A program made the translations under genes and the position numbers. Positions 36,721 to 46,590 of a DNA stretch of 64,000 bases are shown in pieces (within the stretch, counting starts at the first letter, position 1; every line of letters starts with the position of its first letter). The notes below the pieces were generated by a model. It did not search any database. It worked only from the letters and a program-made list of their open reading frames with translations, and was not told where the DNA came from. The stretch covers positions 248,001 through 312,000 of the forward strand of contig NZ_CP133083.1 of NCBI RefSeq assembly GCF_030908545.1, read 5' to 3'. This DNA comes from Nitrosomonas sp. sh817 (GTDB lineage: Bacteria > Pseudomonadota > Gammaproteobacteria > Burkholderiales > Nitrosomonadaceae).

Positions 36721-37509
36721 CTACTCGTCGAACAGATTGAAGGCGACTGTGTTAAAACCAGCATCAACGTAAGTTATCTCACCCGTAATACCACTCGCTA
36801 AATCACTGCATAAGAAAGCGGCTACATTTCCGACTTCATCAGTGGTTACATTACGGCGAAGCGGCGAAACCTTTTCCGTGTAACCCAACAGCTTGCCGAA
36901 GTTTCCGATACCGGCTGCCGCCAGGGTTTTGATCGGTCCGGCAGAAATTGCATTGACTCGTATTCCTTTGGGACCCAAGCTCGAAGCCATAAAGCGCACA
37001 TTGGCTTCCAGGCTCGCTTTGGCTAAACCCATTACGTTATAGTTCGGCATAACCCGGACAGCGCCCAGGTAACTCAATGTCAAAAGCGCACCATTCCGCC
37101 CTTGCATTAAAGGCAAGGCGGCTTTGGCAAGCGCGGAAAAGCTGTAGGCGCTGATATCATGAGCGATCTGAAAAGCTTCCCGGTTAATGCTCTCGAGAAA
37201 GTCTCCGGTTAAAGCTTCGCGCGGTGCAAAGGCGATCGAGTGGATAATGCAATCCAGACTGTCCCAGTGTTTATTAAGACTTTTAAAACAATCAGTGATT
37301 TCCGCATCACTGGTGACATTACAAGGAAATAATAAATCGCTATCAAATTCACCGGCTAATTTCTCGACTCTGTCACGAATCTCTTCGCCTTGGTACGTGA
37401 AAGCAAGCACCGCACCCTCGCGCTTCATGGCTTTTGCAATGCCGTAGGCGATCGATCGGTTACTGAGAAGTCCGGTGATGAGGACACGTTTATTCGTGAG
37501 AAATCCCAT
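36721..37509 (-). CDS. fabI: Enoyl-[acyl-carrier-protein] reductase (NADH)
   Basis: 262 residues. [21 protein letters not shown] is the FabI-type nucleotide motif. The catalytic Y(x6)K is in YNVMGLAK, with the first active Tyr in [24 protein letters not shown] and [17 protein letters not shown] are also typical. It performs the last reduction of fatty-acid elongation and is the classical triclosan target. AAGGAAAACTC precedes the ATG at 37509. It is convergent with ppiD with only 30 bases between. Confidence 0.96.
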   Translation of the reverse strand: MGFLTNKRVLITGLLSNRSIAYGIAKAMKREGAVLAFTYQGEEIRDRVEKLAGEFDSDLLFPCNVTSDAEITDCFKSLNKHWDSLDCIIHSIAFAPREALTGDFLESINREAFQIAHDISAYSFSALAKAALPLMQGRNGALLTLSYLGAVRVMPNYNVMGLAKASLEANVRFMASSLGPKGIRVNAISAGPIKTLAAAGIGNFGKLLGYTEKVSPLRRNVTTDEVGNVAAFLCSDLASGITGEITYVDAGFNTVAFNLFDE

Positions 37510-37598
37510 GAGTTTTCCTTGTAAAATGGATTAAGTTGATCAATTATAGCGTAAGGGTAGTTATGGGGGAATTCCGCCGGGTAGGAGAGTCATAGATC

Positions 37599-39839
37599 TT
37601 GAATGCGATGCTATTGAAAAGTTTTTACAATTTGAAGCATTTAACAATGACGAAGGCACTTATTCCGATCTGTTGGTTGGTTGTGTTGTCATCTCTTTTA
37701 ACTGCTTGCGGTGAACAAAATTGGAATAACCCTTATGCAGCAGAGGATGCTGATAAAAACATACTTTATACTGTTTTTACCGAACGCCCTAAACATCTGG
37801 ATCCGGTGCAATCCTACAGTTCTAATGAAATTCAATTTACTGCGCAGATTTACGAACCGCCTTTACAGTACCATTATTTGAAGAGGCCTTTCGAGCTGAT
37901 CACTGCAACAGCTGCTGAAATGCCGATCGTAACATTCTATGATGAAACAGGGCAGCTTTTATCGGCAGATGTATCTGCTGATAAAATTGCTTACAGCATT
38001 TATGAGATATCGATCAAGCCGGGAATTTATTATCAACCACATCCTGCTTTTGCAAGAAGCTCGAGTGGAGATTTTTTATATCACAGATTGAATCAGAAAG
38101 AGTTGGCTTCGATATTCAAGCTATCCGATTTTCCGCAGACCAGCACACGGGAATTGATAGCAGAAGATTATGTTTATCAGATCAAGCGGTTGGCCCATCC
38201 GAAATTGCACTCACCCATCTATGAGCTGATGGCGGATTACATCGCAGAATTAAGAAATTATGCTGAAGAATTAAAGCAAGTGGTTCAAAATCACCCATCA
38301 AAGGATACATTTCTGGATCTTAAAGAATATCCATTGGGGGGTGTGCAGATAGTTGACAAGTATACTTATCGAGTAAAAATTAAAGGCCAATATCCGCAAT
38401 TTATCTATTGGTTAGCGATGCCGTTTTTTGCACCAATTCCTTGGGAAGCCGATCAGTTTTTTTCGCAAAGCGGTCTGATTCAGAAAAACATTACACTGGA
38501 TTGGTATCCGATCGGAACCGGGCCTTATATGCTCACCGAAAACAATCCTAATCTGAGAATGGTGCTGGAAAGGAATCCAAATTTTCGAGATGAATACTAT
38601 CCAACGGAAGGAATGCCCGAAGATGAGGAACAGGGATTGTTAGCGGATGCGGGTAAGAAATTGCCTTTTATCGATAAAATTGTTTTCACTCGAGAAAGAG
38701 AAAATATTCCCCGATGGAATAAATTCTTACAAGGATATTATGATGCGAGCGGGATTGGCTCTGATAGTTTTGATCAAGCTGTTCAATTGGTTAGCCAGGG
38801 TGAAGCGACCGTTACGGACGCAATGACGGAACAAGGGATCCGGCTGGAAACGACAGTTGCAGTGTCGACCTACTATATGGGGTTTAATATGCTTGACCCG
38901 ATAGTGGGAGGTAAAGGTAAAGAAGGAAGTGAAAACGCGAGGAAGCTTCGGCAAGCGATTTCGATCGCAGTTGATTATGAAGAATTTATTTCAATTTTTG
39001 CGAATGGTCGTGGTATCCCTGCGCACAGTCCGATATCACCTGGCATTGCTGGGTATCGCGAAGGAAAAGAAGGGATAAATACCATCGTTTATGATTGGAT
39101 GAGAGATCAGCCGCGGCGTAAATCAATAGAAGTCGCGAAAACATTGCTTGCTGAAGCCGGCTATCCGAACGGAATCGATCAAAAAACTGGCGCGCCGCTA
39201 ATTCTGTATTTTGATGTAACCGCGAGGAGTTCTGAAGACCGATCAAAGCTCGATTGGATGCGTAAGCAATTCCAAAAATTAAACATTCAATTGGTTATTA
39301 GAAGTACTGACTACAATCGTTTCCAAGACAAAATCCGCAAGGGGAATGCGCAGATTTTTGAATGGGGATGGAATGCCGATTATCCGGATCCCGAGAATTT
39401 TTTGTTTTTGTTATACGGCCCCCAAAGCAAAGTGGCGAATAGCGGAGAGAACGCTGCCAACTATAGTAACTCTGAGTATGATTTTTTATTTGAGCGGATG
39501 AAAAATTTAGAGAATGGGATTCATCGGCAGCAAATAATTGATCGAATGGTTGAGATATTACGTTATGATGCGCCTTGGCTGTGGGGCTATCACCCTAAAG
39601 ATTATGGCTTATATCATTCTTGGTATCAGAATGTTAAGCCCAACAGATTATCTAATAATAATTATAAGTATTTTAAAATTGATGCAAAACAAAGAGTACA
39701 GAAGCAAAGTGAATGGAATGATCCTGTATTGTGGCCAATAGTGCTTGTTTTTGCGGTAATTGTTATTGGTCTTTTTCCGGCGGTGACAGCATTCCGGCAC
39801 CGGGAGCGTAGTATTGGTGTCCGTTCGCTATCATCTTAG
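37599..39839 (+). CDS. ABC transporter substrate-binding lipoprotein, peptide family 5
   Basis: 746 residues, with AGGAGAG at good spacing from TTG 37599; ATG 37608 or 37647 are alternatives. A lipobox LLTAC is at about residue 37. The family 5 binding-protein fold is marked by RPKHLDPVQSYSSNE, IGTGPYMLTENNPN, RNPNFRDEYYP, LRQAISIAVDYEEF and EWGWNADYPDPENFLFLLYG. A C-terminal hydrophobic segment (about 708-728, WPIVLVFAVIVIGLFPAV) is unusual for a lipoprotein-type binding protein. It should deliver oligopeptides to the permease encoded next. Confidence 0.9.
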   Translation: MNAMLLKSFYNLKHLTMTKALIPICWLVVLSSLLTACGEQNWNNPYAAEDADKNILYTVFTERPKHLDPVQSYSSNEIQFTAQIYEPPLQYHYLKRPFELITATAAEMPIVTFYDETGQLLSADVSADKIAYSIYEISIKPGIYYQPHPAFARSSSGDFLYHRLNQKELASIFKLSDFPQTSTRELIAEDYVYQIKRLAHPKLHSPIYELMADYIAELRNYAEELKQVVQNHPSKDTFLDLKEYPLGGVQIVDKYTYRVKIKGQYPQFIYWLAMPFFAPIPWEADQFFSQSGLIQKNITLDWYPIGTGPYMLTENNPNLRMVLERNPNFRDEYYPTEGMPEDEEQGLLADAGKKLPFIDKIVFTRERENIPRWNKFLQGYYDASGIGSDSFDQAVQLVSQGEATVTDAMTEQGIRLETTVAVSTYYMGFNMLDPIVGGKGKEGSENARKLRQAISIAVDYEEFISIFANGRGIPAHSPISPGIAGYREGKEGINTIVYDWMRDQPRRKSIEVAKTLLAEAGYPNGIDQKTGAPLILYFDVTARSSEDRSKLDWMRKQFQKLNIQLVIRSTDYNRFQDKIRKGNAQIFEWGWNADYPDPENFLFLLYGPQSKVANSGENAANYSNSEYDFLFERMKNLENGIHRQQIIDRMVEILRYDAPWLWGYHPKDYGLYHSWYQNVKPNRLSNNNYKYFKIDAKQRVQKQSEWNDPVLWPIVLVFAVIVIGLFPAVTAFRHRERSIGVRSLSS

Positions 39840-39865
39840 TTGTTAATGATTAGCCCTCTTTAACA

Positions 39866-40843
39866 ATGTTTAATTACATCATTCGTCGCATCATCTATGC
39901 TGTTCCGATTCTCATTGGCGTCAATCTGATTACCTTTTCCCTTTTTTTTGTAGTCAATACGCCTGATGATATGGCACGCATGCAATTGGGTATTAAATAT
40001 GTTACGCCCGAAGCAATTGAGAAATGGAAAAAAGAGCGGGGCTATGATAAGCCGTTGCTTCTGAATAGTGACGAAGCGGGATTGCAGAAATTTACACAGA
40101 CAATTTTTTTCGAGAAATCACTTGCAATGTTTGTTTTTGATTTTGGAAGAGCCGATGATGGAAGGGATATCGCGCGCGAGATCAAGTCGCGGATGATTCC
40201 TAGTCTTGCTATTGCGTTACCCGTATTTATTCTTGGATTATTTGTTTACATCTCTACTGCGCTAATCATGGTCTTTTTTCGTGCAACGAATATCGATTTC
40301 TGGGGAGTAATATTGTGTGTAGCATTGATGTCTATTTCCAGTCTTTTTTACATCATCGTTGGACAGTTTCTAGTGAGTAAGGTCTGGCACTGGGTGCCGA
40401 TATCAGGCTTCGGAAGTGGACTTGATGCAATTAAGTTTTTGTTGCTTCCGGTCATCATCGGGATCATTAGCAGTGCGGGATCGCATATTCGTTGGTATCG
40501 GACAGTTTTTCTTGAAGAAATGAATAAGGAATATGTTCGTACTGCAAGAGCTAAAGGTCTGTCAGAACGCCTTGTTTTATTCAGACATGTCTTGAGAAAT
40601 GCATTAATTCCAATTTTAACAGGTGCGGTAGTAGTGATTCCTTTGCTATTTTTGGGCAGCTTGCTGGTCGAATCTTTCTTTGGCATTCCAGGTCTCGGGA
40701 GTTATACCATTGATGCAATTAATTCCCAAGATTTCGCGATAGTCAGGGCAATGGTTTTTTTAGGGTCGATTTTATACATCACTGGTTTGGTATTGACCGA
40801 CATTTCATACACGCTTGTTGATCCGAGAATCCGTTTAGCATAG
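39866..40843 (+). CDS. ABC transporter permease, DppB/OppB type
   Basis: 325 residues with six membrane helices, starting MFNYIIRRIIYAVPILIGVN. The EAA loop RTARAKGLSERLVLFRHVLRN contacts the ATPase, and SLLVESFFGIPGLG is a further family motif. Its start is 26 bases after the binding-protein stop. A complete importer also needs a second permease and one or two ATPases. None follows; the next genes are tRNAs. The partners must be elsewhere or lost. Confidence 0.93.
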   Translation: MFNYIIRRIIYAVPILIGVNLITFSLFFVVNTPDDMARMQLGIKYVTPEAIEKWKKERGYDKPLLLNSDEAGLQKFTQTIFFEKSLAMFVFDFGRADDGRDIAREIKSRMIPSLAIALPVFILGLFVYISTALIMVFFRATNIDFWGVILCVALMSISSLFYIIVGQFLVSKVWHWVPISGFGSGLDAIKFLLLPVIIGIISSAGSHIRWYRTVFLEEMNKEYVRTARAKGLSERLVLFRHVLRNALIPILTGAVVVIPLLFLGSLLVESFFGIPGLGSYTIDAINSQDFAIVRAMVFLGSILYITGLVLTDISYTLVDPRIRLA

Positions 40844-40933
40844 GAAATGCTATAAGTTCAAGAAATTTATTGTTTATGTTACTAGAGTGCTGCTCTAAAG
40901 CTATATGATAAAATAACCCCCGTTTTTTATTGG

Positions 40934-41068
40934 CAGGTTGCTGAAAAACTATCCGTATTGTCGCTGCAATGTTAAAAAAGTTAGGAATGCCTATATTATT
41001 GGGTATAAATTGGGTTCTGTGCCTTTTTTGCTTGGATCTGCTGTCTCGAAACATTTTTCAGCGGCTTG
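40934..41068. mobile_element. Possible MITE or IS remnant with imperfect terminal inverted repeats
   Basis: CAGGTTGCTGAAAAA at 40934-40948 and TTTTTCAGCGGCTTG at 41054-41068 form inverted ends that match at 12 of 15 positions, with GCTGAAAAA shared exactly. The element is about 135 bases with no ORF. This size and non-coding content fit a MITE. Together with flanks it fills most of the 300-base gap between the permease and tRNA-Tyr. No clear target-site duplication was found. Confidence 0.45.
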
Positions 41069-41102
41069 TTTAAAGCAATTGTAATATCTGCACAGAACTT
41101 AA

Positions 41103-41131
41103 TTGACTTATGGCCTCAATCTATTCATAAT
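41103..41131 (+). promoter_or_regulatory. Sigma-70-type promoter of the tRNA-tuf operon
   Basis: TTGACT (41103-41108), a 17-base spacer, then CATAAT (41126-41131). Transcription would start near 41138, eight bases before tRNA-Tyr. Placement directly ahead of the tRNA(Tyr)-tRNA(Gly)-tRNA(Thr)-tuf run fits the known thrU-type tufB operon plan. Confidence 0.7.
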
Positions 41132-41145
41132 TGCCGATTTCTTTT

Positions 41146-41231
<86 letters not shown>

Positions 41232-41316
41232 GTTATGAAAGCATTTTGAGGATGATCTGGACTTGTATCTGTGTGGTCTTTTAGGATAAACCTCAAAGAG
41301 TAAATAGTTGTAGTAT

Positions 41317-41390
41317 GCGGGTGTAGCTCAATGGTAGAGCAGAAGCCTTCCAAGCTTACGACGAGGGTTCGATTCCCTTCACCCGCTCCA
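41317..41390 (+). tRNA. tRNA-Gly (anticodon TCC)
   Basis: 74 bases. GCGGGTG pairs with CACCCGC, the anticodon loop is CTTCCAAG, the T loop is GGTTCGATTC, and the gene ends TCCA. Confidence 0.96.
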
Positions 41391-41430
41391 GTTGATGTTG
41401 TGGGTTAGATGGTTGTGATTGTAAATGCTT

Positions 41431-41505
<75 letters not shown>

Positions 41506-41555
41506 TAGGTCGTATTATGGATTGATATGGTTTAAGCACGCAAAGGGGGAACATA

Positions 41556-42746
41556 ATGGCAAAGAGTAAATTTGAGCGGTCGAAGCCACATGTGAATGTG
41601 GGGACGATAGGGCATGTGGATCATGGTAAGACGACGCTGACGGCGGCAATAACGACGATATTGACGAAAAAATTTGGTGGAGAAGCGAAGAGCTATGATC
41701 AAATTGATTCGGCACCGGAGGAACGGGCGCGAGGCATTACTATCAACACTGCGCACGTGGAATACGAAACCGCCAAGCGCCATTATGCGCATGTTGACTG
41801 TCCTGGGCATGCGGATTATGTGAAGAACATGATAACGGGTGCGGCGCAGATGGACGGAGCGATTCTGGTTGTTTCTGCTGCGGATGGACCGATGCCCCAA
41901 ACGCGCGAGCACATTCTGTTGGCCCGTCAGGTAGGTGTTCCTTATATCATTGTATACATGAACAAAGCCGATATGGTCGATGATAAGGAATTGATCGAAC
42001 TGGTGGAAATGGAAATCCGAGAACTGTTATCCAAATACGAATTTCCTGGGGATGATACACCCATAATAATAGGATCGGCCTTAAAAGCATTGGAGGGGGA
42101 CCAGAGTGAAATTGGCGAGCCATCCATTTTGAGACTGGCGGAAGCGCTGGATAGTTATATACCGCAACCGGAGCGCGCGATTGATGGTGCATTTATCATG
42201 CCGGTGGAAGATGTTTTCTCGATATCAGGCCGTGGAACTGTTGTGACCGGAAGGGTAGAGAGAGGGATCATCAAGGTAGGTGAAGAGATAGAGATAGTCG
42301 GGTTGAAACCGACGCTAAAGACGGTATGTACGGGTGTGGAAATGTTCCGCAAGCTATTGGACCAGGGGCAAGCCGGGGATAATGTCGGGATATTGTTGCG
42401 TGGAACAAAGCGGGAAGAAGTGGAGCGTGGCCAAGTATTGGCGAAGCCTGGCAGCATATCGCCGCATACAAAATTCACAGCTGAGATTTATGTGCTGAGT
42501 AAAGAGGAAGGTGGGAGGCATACCCCATTTTTTCCAGGCTATCGTCCGCAGTTTTATTTTAGAACCACGGATGTGACGGGAGCGATTGAATTGCCGGCGG
42601 GTACGGAGATGGTGATGCCCGGTGATAATGTCTCAGTGACGGTTAATTTGATAGCGCCAATTGCGATGGAAGATGGGCTGCGATTTGCGATACGTGAAGG
42701 CGGCAGAACAGTGGGCGCCGGTGTCGTCGCCAAAATTATTGAGTGA
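41556..42746 (+). CDS. tuf: Elongation factor Tu
   Basis: 396 residues, the full length. GTPase motifs are [10 protein letters not shown] (G1), [13 protein letters not shown] (G2), DCPGHADYV (G3) and NKADMVDD (G4), followed by the beta-barrel domains with [22 protein letters not shown] and ending VVAKIIE. It delivers aminoacyl-tRNA to the ribosome. AAAGGGGGAA precedes ATG 41556. The tRNA cluster before it and tRNA-Trp/secE after it are the classic tufB arrangement. A second tuf copy is usual in such genomes but is not in this window. Confidence 0.98.
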   Translation: MAKSKFERSKPHVNVGTIGHVDHGKTTLTAAITTILTKKFGGEAKSYDQIDSAPEERARGITINTAHVEYETAKRHYAHVDCPGHADYVKNMITGAAQMDGAILVVSAADGPMPQTREHILLARQVGVPYIIVYMNKADMVDDKELIELVEMEIRELLSKYEFPGDDTPIIIGSALKALEGDQSEIGEPSILRLAEALDSYIPQPERAIDGAFIMPVEDVFSISGRGTVVTGRVERGIIKVGEEIEIVGLKPTLKTVCTGVEMFRKLLDQGQAGDNVGILLRGTKREEVERGQVLAKPGSISPHTKFTAEIYVLSKEEGGRHTPFFPGYRPQFYFRTTDVTGAIELPAGTEMVMPGDNVSVTVNLIAPIAMEDGLRFAIREGGRTVGAGVVAKIIE

Positions 42747-42818
42747 TTCTAAAAATATTTAGCAGGAATAATGCTGTTTCGTCAGATATTTAGCATTGTA
42801 AAAGAGTTTCAAAGGTAT

Positions 42819-42894
42819 AGGCCAGTAGCTCAATTGGCAGAGCGTCGGTCTCCAAAACCGAAGGTTGGGGGTTCGATGCCCTCCTGGCCTGCCA
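42819..42894 (+). tRNA. tRNA-Trp (anticodon CCA)
   Basis: 76 bases. AGGCCAG pairs with CTGGCCT, the anticodon loop is TCTCCAAAAC, the T loop is GGTTCGATGC, and CCA is encoded. It lies between tuf and secE. Confidence 0.96.
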
Positions 42895-43058
42895 TACAAT
42901 GAAATAGCATAAGTGCACAAATCAAAGCGGTTGTATTAATGTGTGATAACAATTGATAGGTTGTAGTGGTTTTGATAATTAAAATTCGCTTGATAAAAGT
43001 TTTGTTTTTGGATTGGCATGATCAAGTCTAAAGAATTAAGTCCGAAGGGTTAATTGTT

Positions 43059-43406
43059 GTGATAAATAAATTAAAGCTTGCGCTTGCAATCATTTTTATT
43101 TTGGTGGGTATTGCAGGTTTCATTTATATGAATGAAAGTGCGATGGTTATCCGTGTTTTGTCCATTCTAATAGGTTTGATTCTTGCTGTGATCACTGCGC
43201 GATTTACAACCCAGGGTCAGGATTTTTTTGTGTTTTGCAGAGAATCCATTGAAGAAACCAGAAAAGTTGTTTGGCCAAGCAGAAAAGAAACGTTTCAAAC
43301 ATCAGGTGTGGTTTTTGCGTTTGTTATAGCGATGGCTTTATTTTTATGGCTCATAGATGCTGCATTAATGTCTCTTGTGAAGCTGATGATGAATCAAGAC
43401 GTCTGA
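43059..43406 (+). CDS. secE: Preprotein translocase subunit SecE
   Basis: 115 residues from GTG 43059 with AAGGG upstream. Three membrane helices are visible, as in enteric SecE: about 5-22, 27-46 and 90-110. The conserved cytoplasmic segment is [17 protein letters not shown]. It is an essential part of the SecYEG channel. It precedes nusG by 19 bases. Confidence 0.95.
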   Translation: MINKLKLALAIIFILVGIAGFIYMNESAMVIRVLSILIGLILAVITARFTTQGQDFFVFCRESIEETRKVVWPSRKETFQTSGVVFAFVIAMALFLWLIDAALMSLVKLMMNQDV

Positions 43407-43425
43407 TTTTTTCTCAGAGGAAAGA

Positions 43426-43959
43426 ATGAGTAAGAAATGGTATGTAGTTCACGCTTATTCGGGGTATGAGAAAAGTGTGCAGCGGGCATTGAAAGATCGA
43501 ATTGATCGAGCGGGCATGCAGGATAAGTTTGGTCAAATCTTGGTGCCGGTAGAAGAAGTCATTGAAATGAAAAGTGGTCAAAAAAATATTAGTGAACGAA
43601 AATTTTTTCCTGGCTATGTTCTGGTTGAAATGGAAATGTCCGATGATACATGGCATTTAGTAAAAAATACTGACAAAGTAACAGGGTTTGTTGGCGGTTC
43701 GGCGATGAAACCGACACCAATCAGTCAAAAAGAAGTTGATAGCATTTTGCATCAGATTCAAGAGGGAGTTGAGAAGCCTAAGCCAAAGATATTATTCGAA
43801 ATCGGTGAAGCGGTGCGCGTAAAAGATGGTCCCTTCACAGATTTTCACGGCAATGTAGAGGATGTCAATTATGACAAAAGTAAGTTGCGTGTATCTGTTT
43901 CAATTTTTGGCCGCCCAACACCAGTAGAGTTAGACTTCAATCAAGTAGAAAAAACCTGA
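43426..43959 (+). CDS. nusG: Transcription termination/antitermination factor NusG
   Basis: 177 residues. The NGN domain is marked by [19 protein letters not shown] and [22 protein letters not shown]. The KOW domain near the C-terminus reads [27 protein letters not shown]. It binds RNA polymerase and links it to Rho or the ribosome. AGAGGAAAGA precedes the ATG. It stands in the usual secE-nusG-rplK order. Confidence 0.97.
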   Translation: MSKKWYVVHAYSGYEKSVQRALKDRIDRAGMQDKFGQILVPVEEVIEMKSGQKNISERKFFPGYVLVEMEMSDDTWHLVKNTDKVTGFVGGSAMKPTPISQKEVDSILHQIQEGVEKPKPKILFEIGEAVRVKDGPFTDFHGNVEDVNYDKSKLRVSVSIFGRPTPVELDFNQVEKT

Positions 43960-44060
43960 TTTATCGACTCTTCGAAAGTTTAAAAAAACGTTCTTAAATA
44001 TTTCATTTTTTAATGGGGAGAGTGGGTAACCATTCGTTTGAACCCAACAAGGAGATTTCC

Positions 44061-44492
44061 GTGGCAAAGAAAATAATCGGCTATATTAAATTGCAGGTTC
44101 CAGCAGGTAAAGCGAACCCAAGTCCGCCTATCGGTCCCGCACTAGGTCAGCGGCAATTAAATATTATGGAATTCTGTAAAGCATTTAATGCGGCCACTCA
44201 GAAGATGGAGCCAGGACTGCCGGTACCAGTAATAATTACAGCTTATGCCGATAAGAGCTTTACGTTTGTAATGAAAACAACCCCTGCTACTGTATTAATC
44301 AAGAAAGCAGCGGGTGTCGGAAAAGGAAGTTCGAAACCACACCTGGATAAAGTTGGAAAGTTGACTCGCAGTCAAGCAGAAGAGATAGCAAAAACGAAAA
44401 TGCCCGATTTGACAGCAGCTAACTTGGATGCGGCAGTTCGCACTATCGCAGGCAGTGCAAGAAGTATGGGCATTGAAGTGGAGGGGATATAG
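44061..44492 (+). CDS. rplK: Ribosomal protein L11
   Basis: 143 residues from GTG 44061 ([11 protein letters not shown]), which has AAGGAG seven bases upstream; the frame from 44013 is not family-like. Typical blocks are [18 protein letters not shown], and a C-terminal domain binding 23S rRNA with [13 protein letters not shown]. It shapes the GTPase-associated centre. It is separated from rplA by one base. Confidence 0.97.
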   Translation: MAKKIIGYIKLQVPAGKANPSPPIGPALGQRQLNIMEFCKAFNAATQKMEPGLPVPVIITAYADKSFTFVMKTTPATVLIKKAAGVGKGSSKPHLDKVGKLTRSQAEEIAKTKMPDLTAANLDAAVRTIAGSARSMGIEVEGI

Positions 44493-44493
44493 A

Positions 44494-45186
44494 ATGGCAC
44501 GTTCATCAAAACGTCACAACAATCTTGCTGGAAAGGTTGACCGCAATAAAGCCTATCAGATCGAAGAAGCATTGGGGCTTGTCAAAGAATCGGCGACTGC
44601 CAAGTTTAACGAGTCGATTGATGTGGCGGTTAATCTAGGCATAGATGCAAAAAAATCGGATCAAGCCGTGCGCGGATCCGTAGTTTTGCCGGCTGGCACG
44701 GGTAAGACTGTGCGTGTTGCAGTCTTTGCGCAAGGTGATAAGGCTAAGGAAGCGCAAGAAGCTGGTGCAGATATTGTTGGGTTCGAAGATCTGGCTGCTG
44801 AGATAAAGTCGGGAGTAATAAATTTTGATGTGGCAATTGCAAGCCCCGATGCCATGAGAGTAGTCGGTCAATTGGGCCAAATATTAGGCCCGCGTAGTTT
44901 AATGCCGAATCCAAAAGTTGGTACGGTGACGATGGACATAGCGGGCGCTGTAAAAAACGCAAAGGCCGGTCAAGTACAGTTTAGAGCGGATAAAACGGGT
45001 ATTATCCATTGCACAATTGGCCGTGCTTCATTTGAAATTGCAGCATTGAAACAAAATTTATTAGCCTTGATAGATGCGCTTAACAAAGCTAAACCGGCTT
45101 CGTCAAAAGGTGTTTATCTTAGAAAAGTGTCTATATCAAGCACCATGGGTATCGGTGTGCGAGTAGATCAAACAAATATTGTGTAG
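44494..45186 (+). CDS. rplA: Ribosomal protein L1
   Basis: 230 residues from ATG 44494, with GGAGGGG upstream; the longer frame from 44428 overlaps rplK and is rejected. Typical blocks are [32 protein letters not shown], and [11 protein letters not shown]. It forms the L1 stalk and in many bacteria represses its own operon. It is followed by the rplJ leader. Confidence 0.97.
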   Translation: MARSSKRHNNLAGKVDRNKAYQIEEALGLVKESATAKFNESIDVAVNLGIDAKKSDQAVRGSVVLPAGTGKTVRVAVFAQGDKAKEAQEAGADIVGFEDLAAEIKSGVINFDVAIASPDAMRVVGQLGQILGPRSLMPNPKVGTVTMDIAGAVKNAKAGQVQFRADKTGIIHCTIGRASFEIAALKQNLLALIDALNKAKPASSKGVYLRKVSISSTMGIGVRVDQTNIV

Positions 45187-45484
45187 TAAATAGAACTTTG
45201 GGCCACATGAATACTGAATCCGTTTCATGTGGATTATCAAAGACCACTGGGGTAATTTACGAGCAAACAAGTGGATAAACGCTTGTTAGTTTCAATTAAA
45301 TTCTTAAAAGCCTAGCCATTAGAGATTAATGATCTTAAGTGATCGCTGTTTTTTTAATCAAGCTGGTACCCAGCGCAGATGGTGTGCCCAAAACAGGAGT
45401 TTTTCCTGGTTTAAGGTAGCCAGTTTTTAGTACTTTGGCATAAAAAATTATCCAAGTACTATTTTTACTGATGGAGAATGAACC
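45187..45484 (+). promoter_or_regulatory. rplJL leader region with hairpins
   Basis: About 300 bases without a gene between rplA and rplJ. A perfect 9-base inverted repeat CCACATGAA (45203-45211) / TTCATGTGG (45224-45232) follows rplA but has no U-tract. Further on, ACAGGAG-TTTTT-CCTGG near 45394-45410 forms a small hairpin. In bacteria this position carries the L10(L12)4-binding autoregulatory leader and often an internal promoter. The function here is inferred from position. Confidence 0.5.
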
Positions 45485-46000
45485 TTGAGTCTTAATCTTG
45501 AAGAGAAAAAAGCAATAGTAGCGGAAGTGAGTGCGCAAGTTGCAAATGCTAAAGCGATTATTATTGCTGAGTATCGAGGGATGGAAGTCGGTCAAATGAC
45601 GCAATTAAGAGCGAGAACTCGTGAATCCGGCGTTTATTTTCGGGTTGTCAAAAATTCATTAGTTCGCCGAGCTGTTGCTGAAACCCCCTATGCTGAGTTG
45701 GCTAAGCATATGGTTGGTCCTCTGGTGTACGGCATTAGTGTCGATCCAGTTGCAGCAGCAAAAGTACTTCATGAATTTTCGAAAACCAACGAAAAGTTTG
45801 TAATCAAAATAGGCGCACTTGGCGATCATGTCATGTCGATTGATGAGATTGCTGCGCTTGCCTCGCTGCCAAGCCGTGAGGAGTTGCTTTCTAAATTGTT
45901 AGGAACAATGCAAGCGCCTGTTGCCAAATTTGTTCAAACTCTTAATGAAGTGCCAACAAGATTTGTACGTGGCTTAGCTATGATACGTGATAGCAAGTAA
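45485..46000 (+). CDS. rplJ: Ribosomal protein L10
   Basis: 171 residues from TTG 45485 ([12 protein letters not shown]), with GGAG eight bases upstream and no in-frame ATG that fits the family. Typical blocks are [24 protein letters not shown] and [18 protein letters not shown]. It is the base of the L7/L12 stalk. It is 54 bases before rplL. Confidence 0.96.
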   Translation: MSLNLEEKKAIVAEVSAQVANAKAIIIAEYRGMEVGQMTQLRARTRESGVYFRVVKNSLVRRAVAETPYAELAKHMVGPLVYGISVDPVAAAKVLHEFSKTNEKFVIKIGALGDHVMSIDEIAALASLPSREELLSKLLGTMQAPVAKFVQTLNEVPTRFVRGLAMIRDSK

Positions 46001-46054
46001 CGTAGAAATATCATTTGATCAGAACATAGTTAAATAATAACCAGGAGAGAAATA

Positions 46055-46435
46055 ATGGCGGTATCGAAAGAAGAGATTTTAGAAGCAATTGCAAGTATGT
46101 CAGTACTAGAACTATCGCAATTGATAAAAGAAATGGAAGAAAAGTTTGGGGTTTCGGCAGCAGCCGCCGCTGTTGCAGTTGCAGCTCCTGCTGGAGCAAG
46201 TAGTGCCCCTGCTGCTGCAGAACAAACCGAATTTACGGTGATTCTGACTTCTGCGGGCGAAAGTAAGGTTAATGTGATCAAAGTGGTCAGAGCAGTAACC
46301 GGATTAGGCCTGAAAGAAGCTAAAGACTTAGTCGATGGCGCTCCAAAACCGCTTAAAGAAGGTGTACCGAAAGATGAAGCAACCAATATTCAGAAGCAAT
46401 TGGTAGAAGCTGGAGCGACCTGCGAAATCAAATAA
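46055..46435 (+). CDS. rplL: Ribosomal protein L7/L12
   Basis: 126 residues. An N-terminal dimer domain ([20 protein letters not shown] style) is joined by an Ala-rich hinge (about 35-60) to the factor-binding domain, which contains [35 protein letters not shown] and ends ATCEIK. It recruits translation factors. CAGGAGAG precedes the ATG. Confidence 0.97.
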   Translation: MAVSKEEILEAIASMSVLELSQLIKEMEEKFGVSAAAAAVAVAAPAGASSAPAAAEQTEFTVILTSAGESKVNVIKVVRAVTGLGLKEAKDLVDGAPKPLKEGVPKDEATNIQKQLVEAGATCEIK

Positions 46436-46452
46436 TAAATATCGTTTGATCG

Positions 46453-46494
46453 GGCTGGTGAGCAATTTATGCCACCAGCCTTTGGTGTTTTTAT
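46453..46494 (+). terminator. Attenuator-like hairpin between rplL and rpoB
   Basis: GGCTGGTG-A-GCA (46453-46464), loop ATTTA, and TGC-CACCAGCC (46470-46480) pair perfectly apart from one bulge, followed by TTTGGTGTTTTT. Its position matches the partial terminator that in E. coli lowers rpoBC output relative to the ribosomal genes. Confidence 0.75.
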
Positions 46495-46590
46495 AAATTG
46501 AGTTGATATGTAGATGCGGGTCTTTAAATAATTAAAAATTATTTAGCCTTAATTCCTCGAACCACTATCTTCTTCTCCCGGAGATAATTC

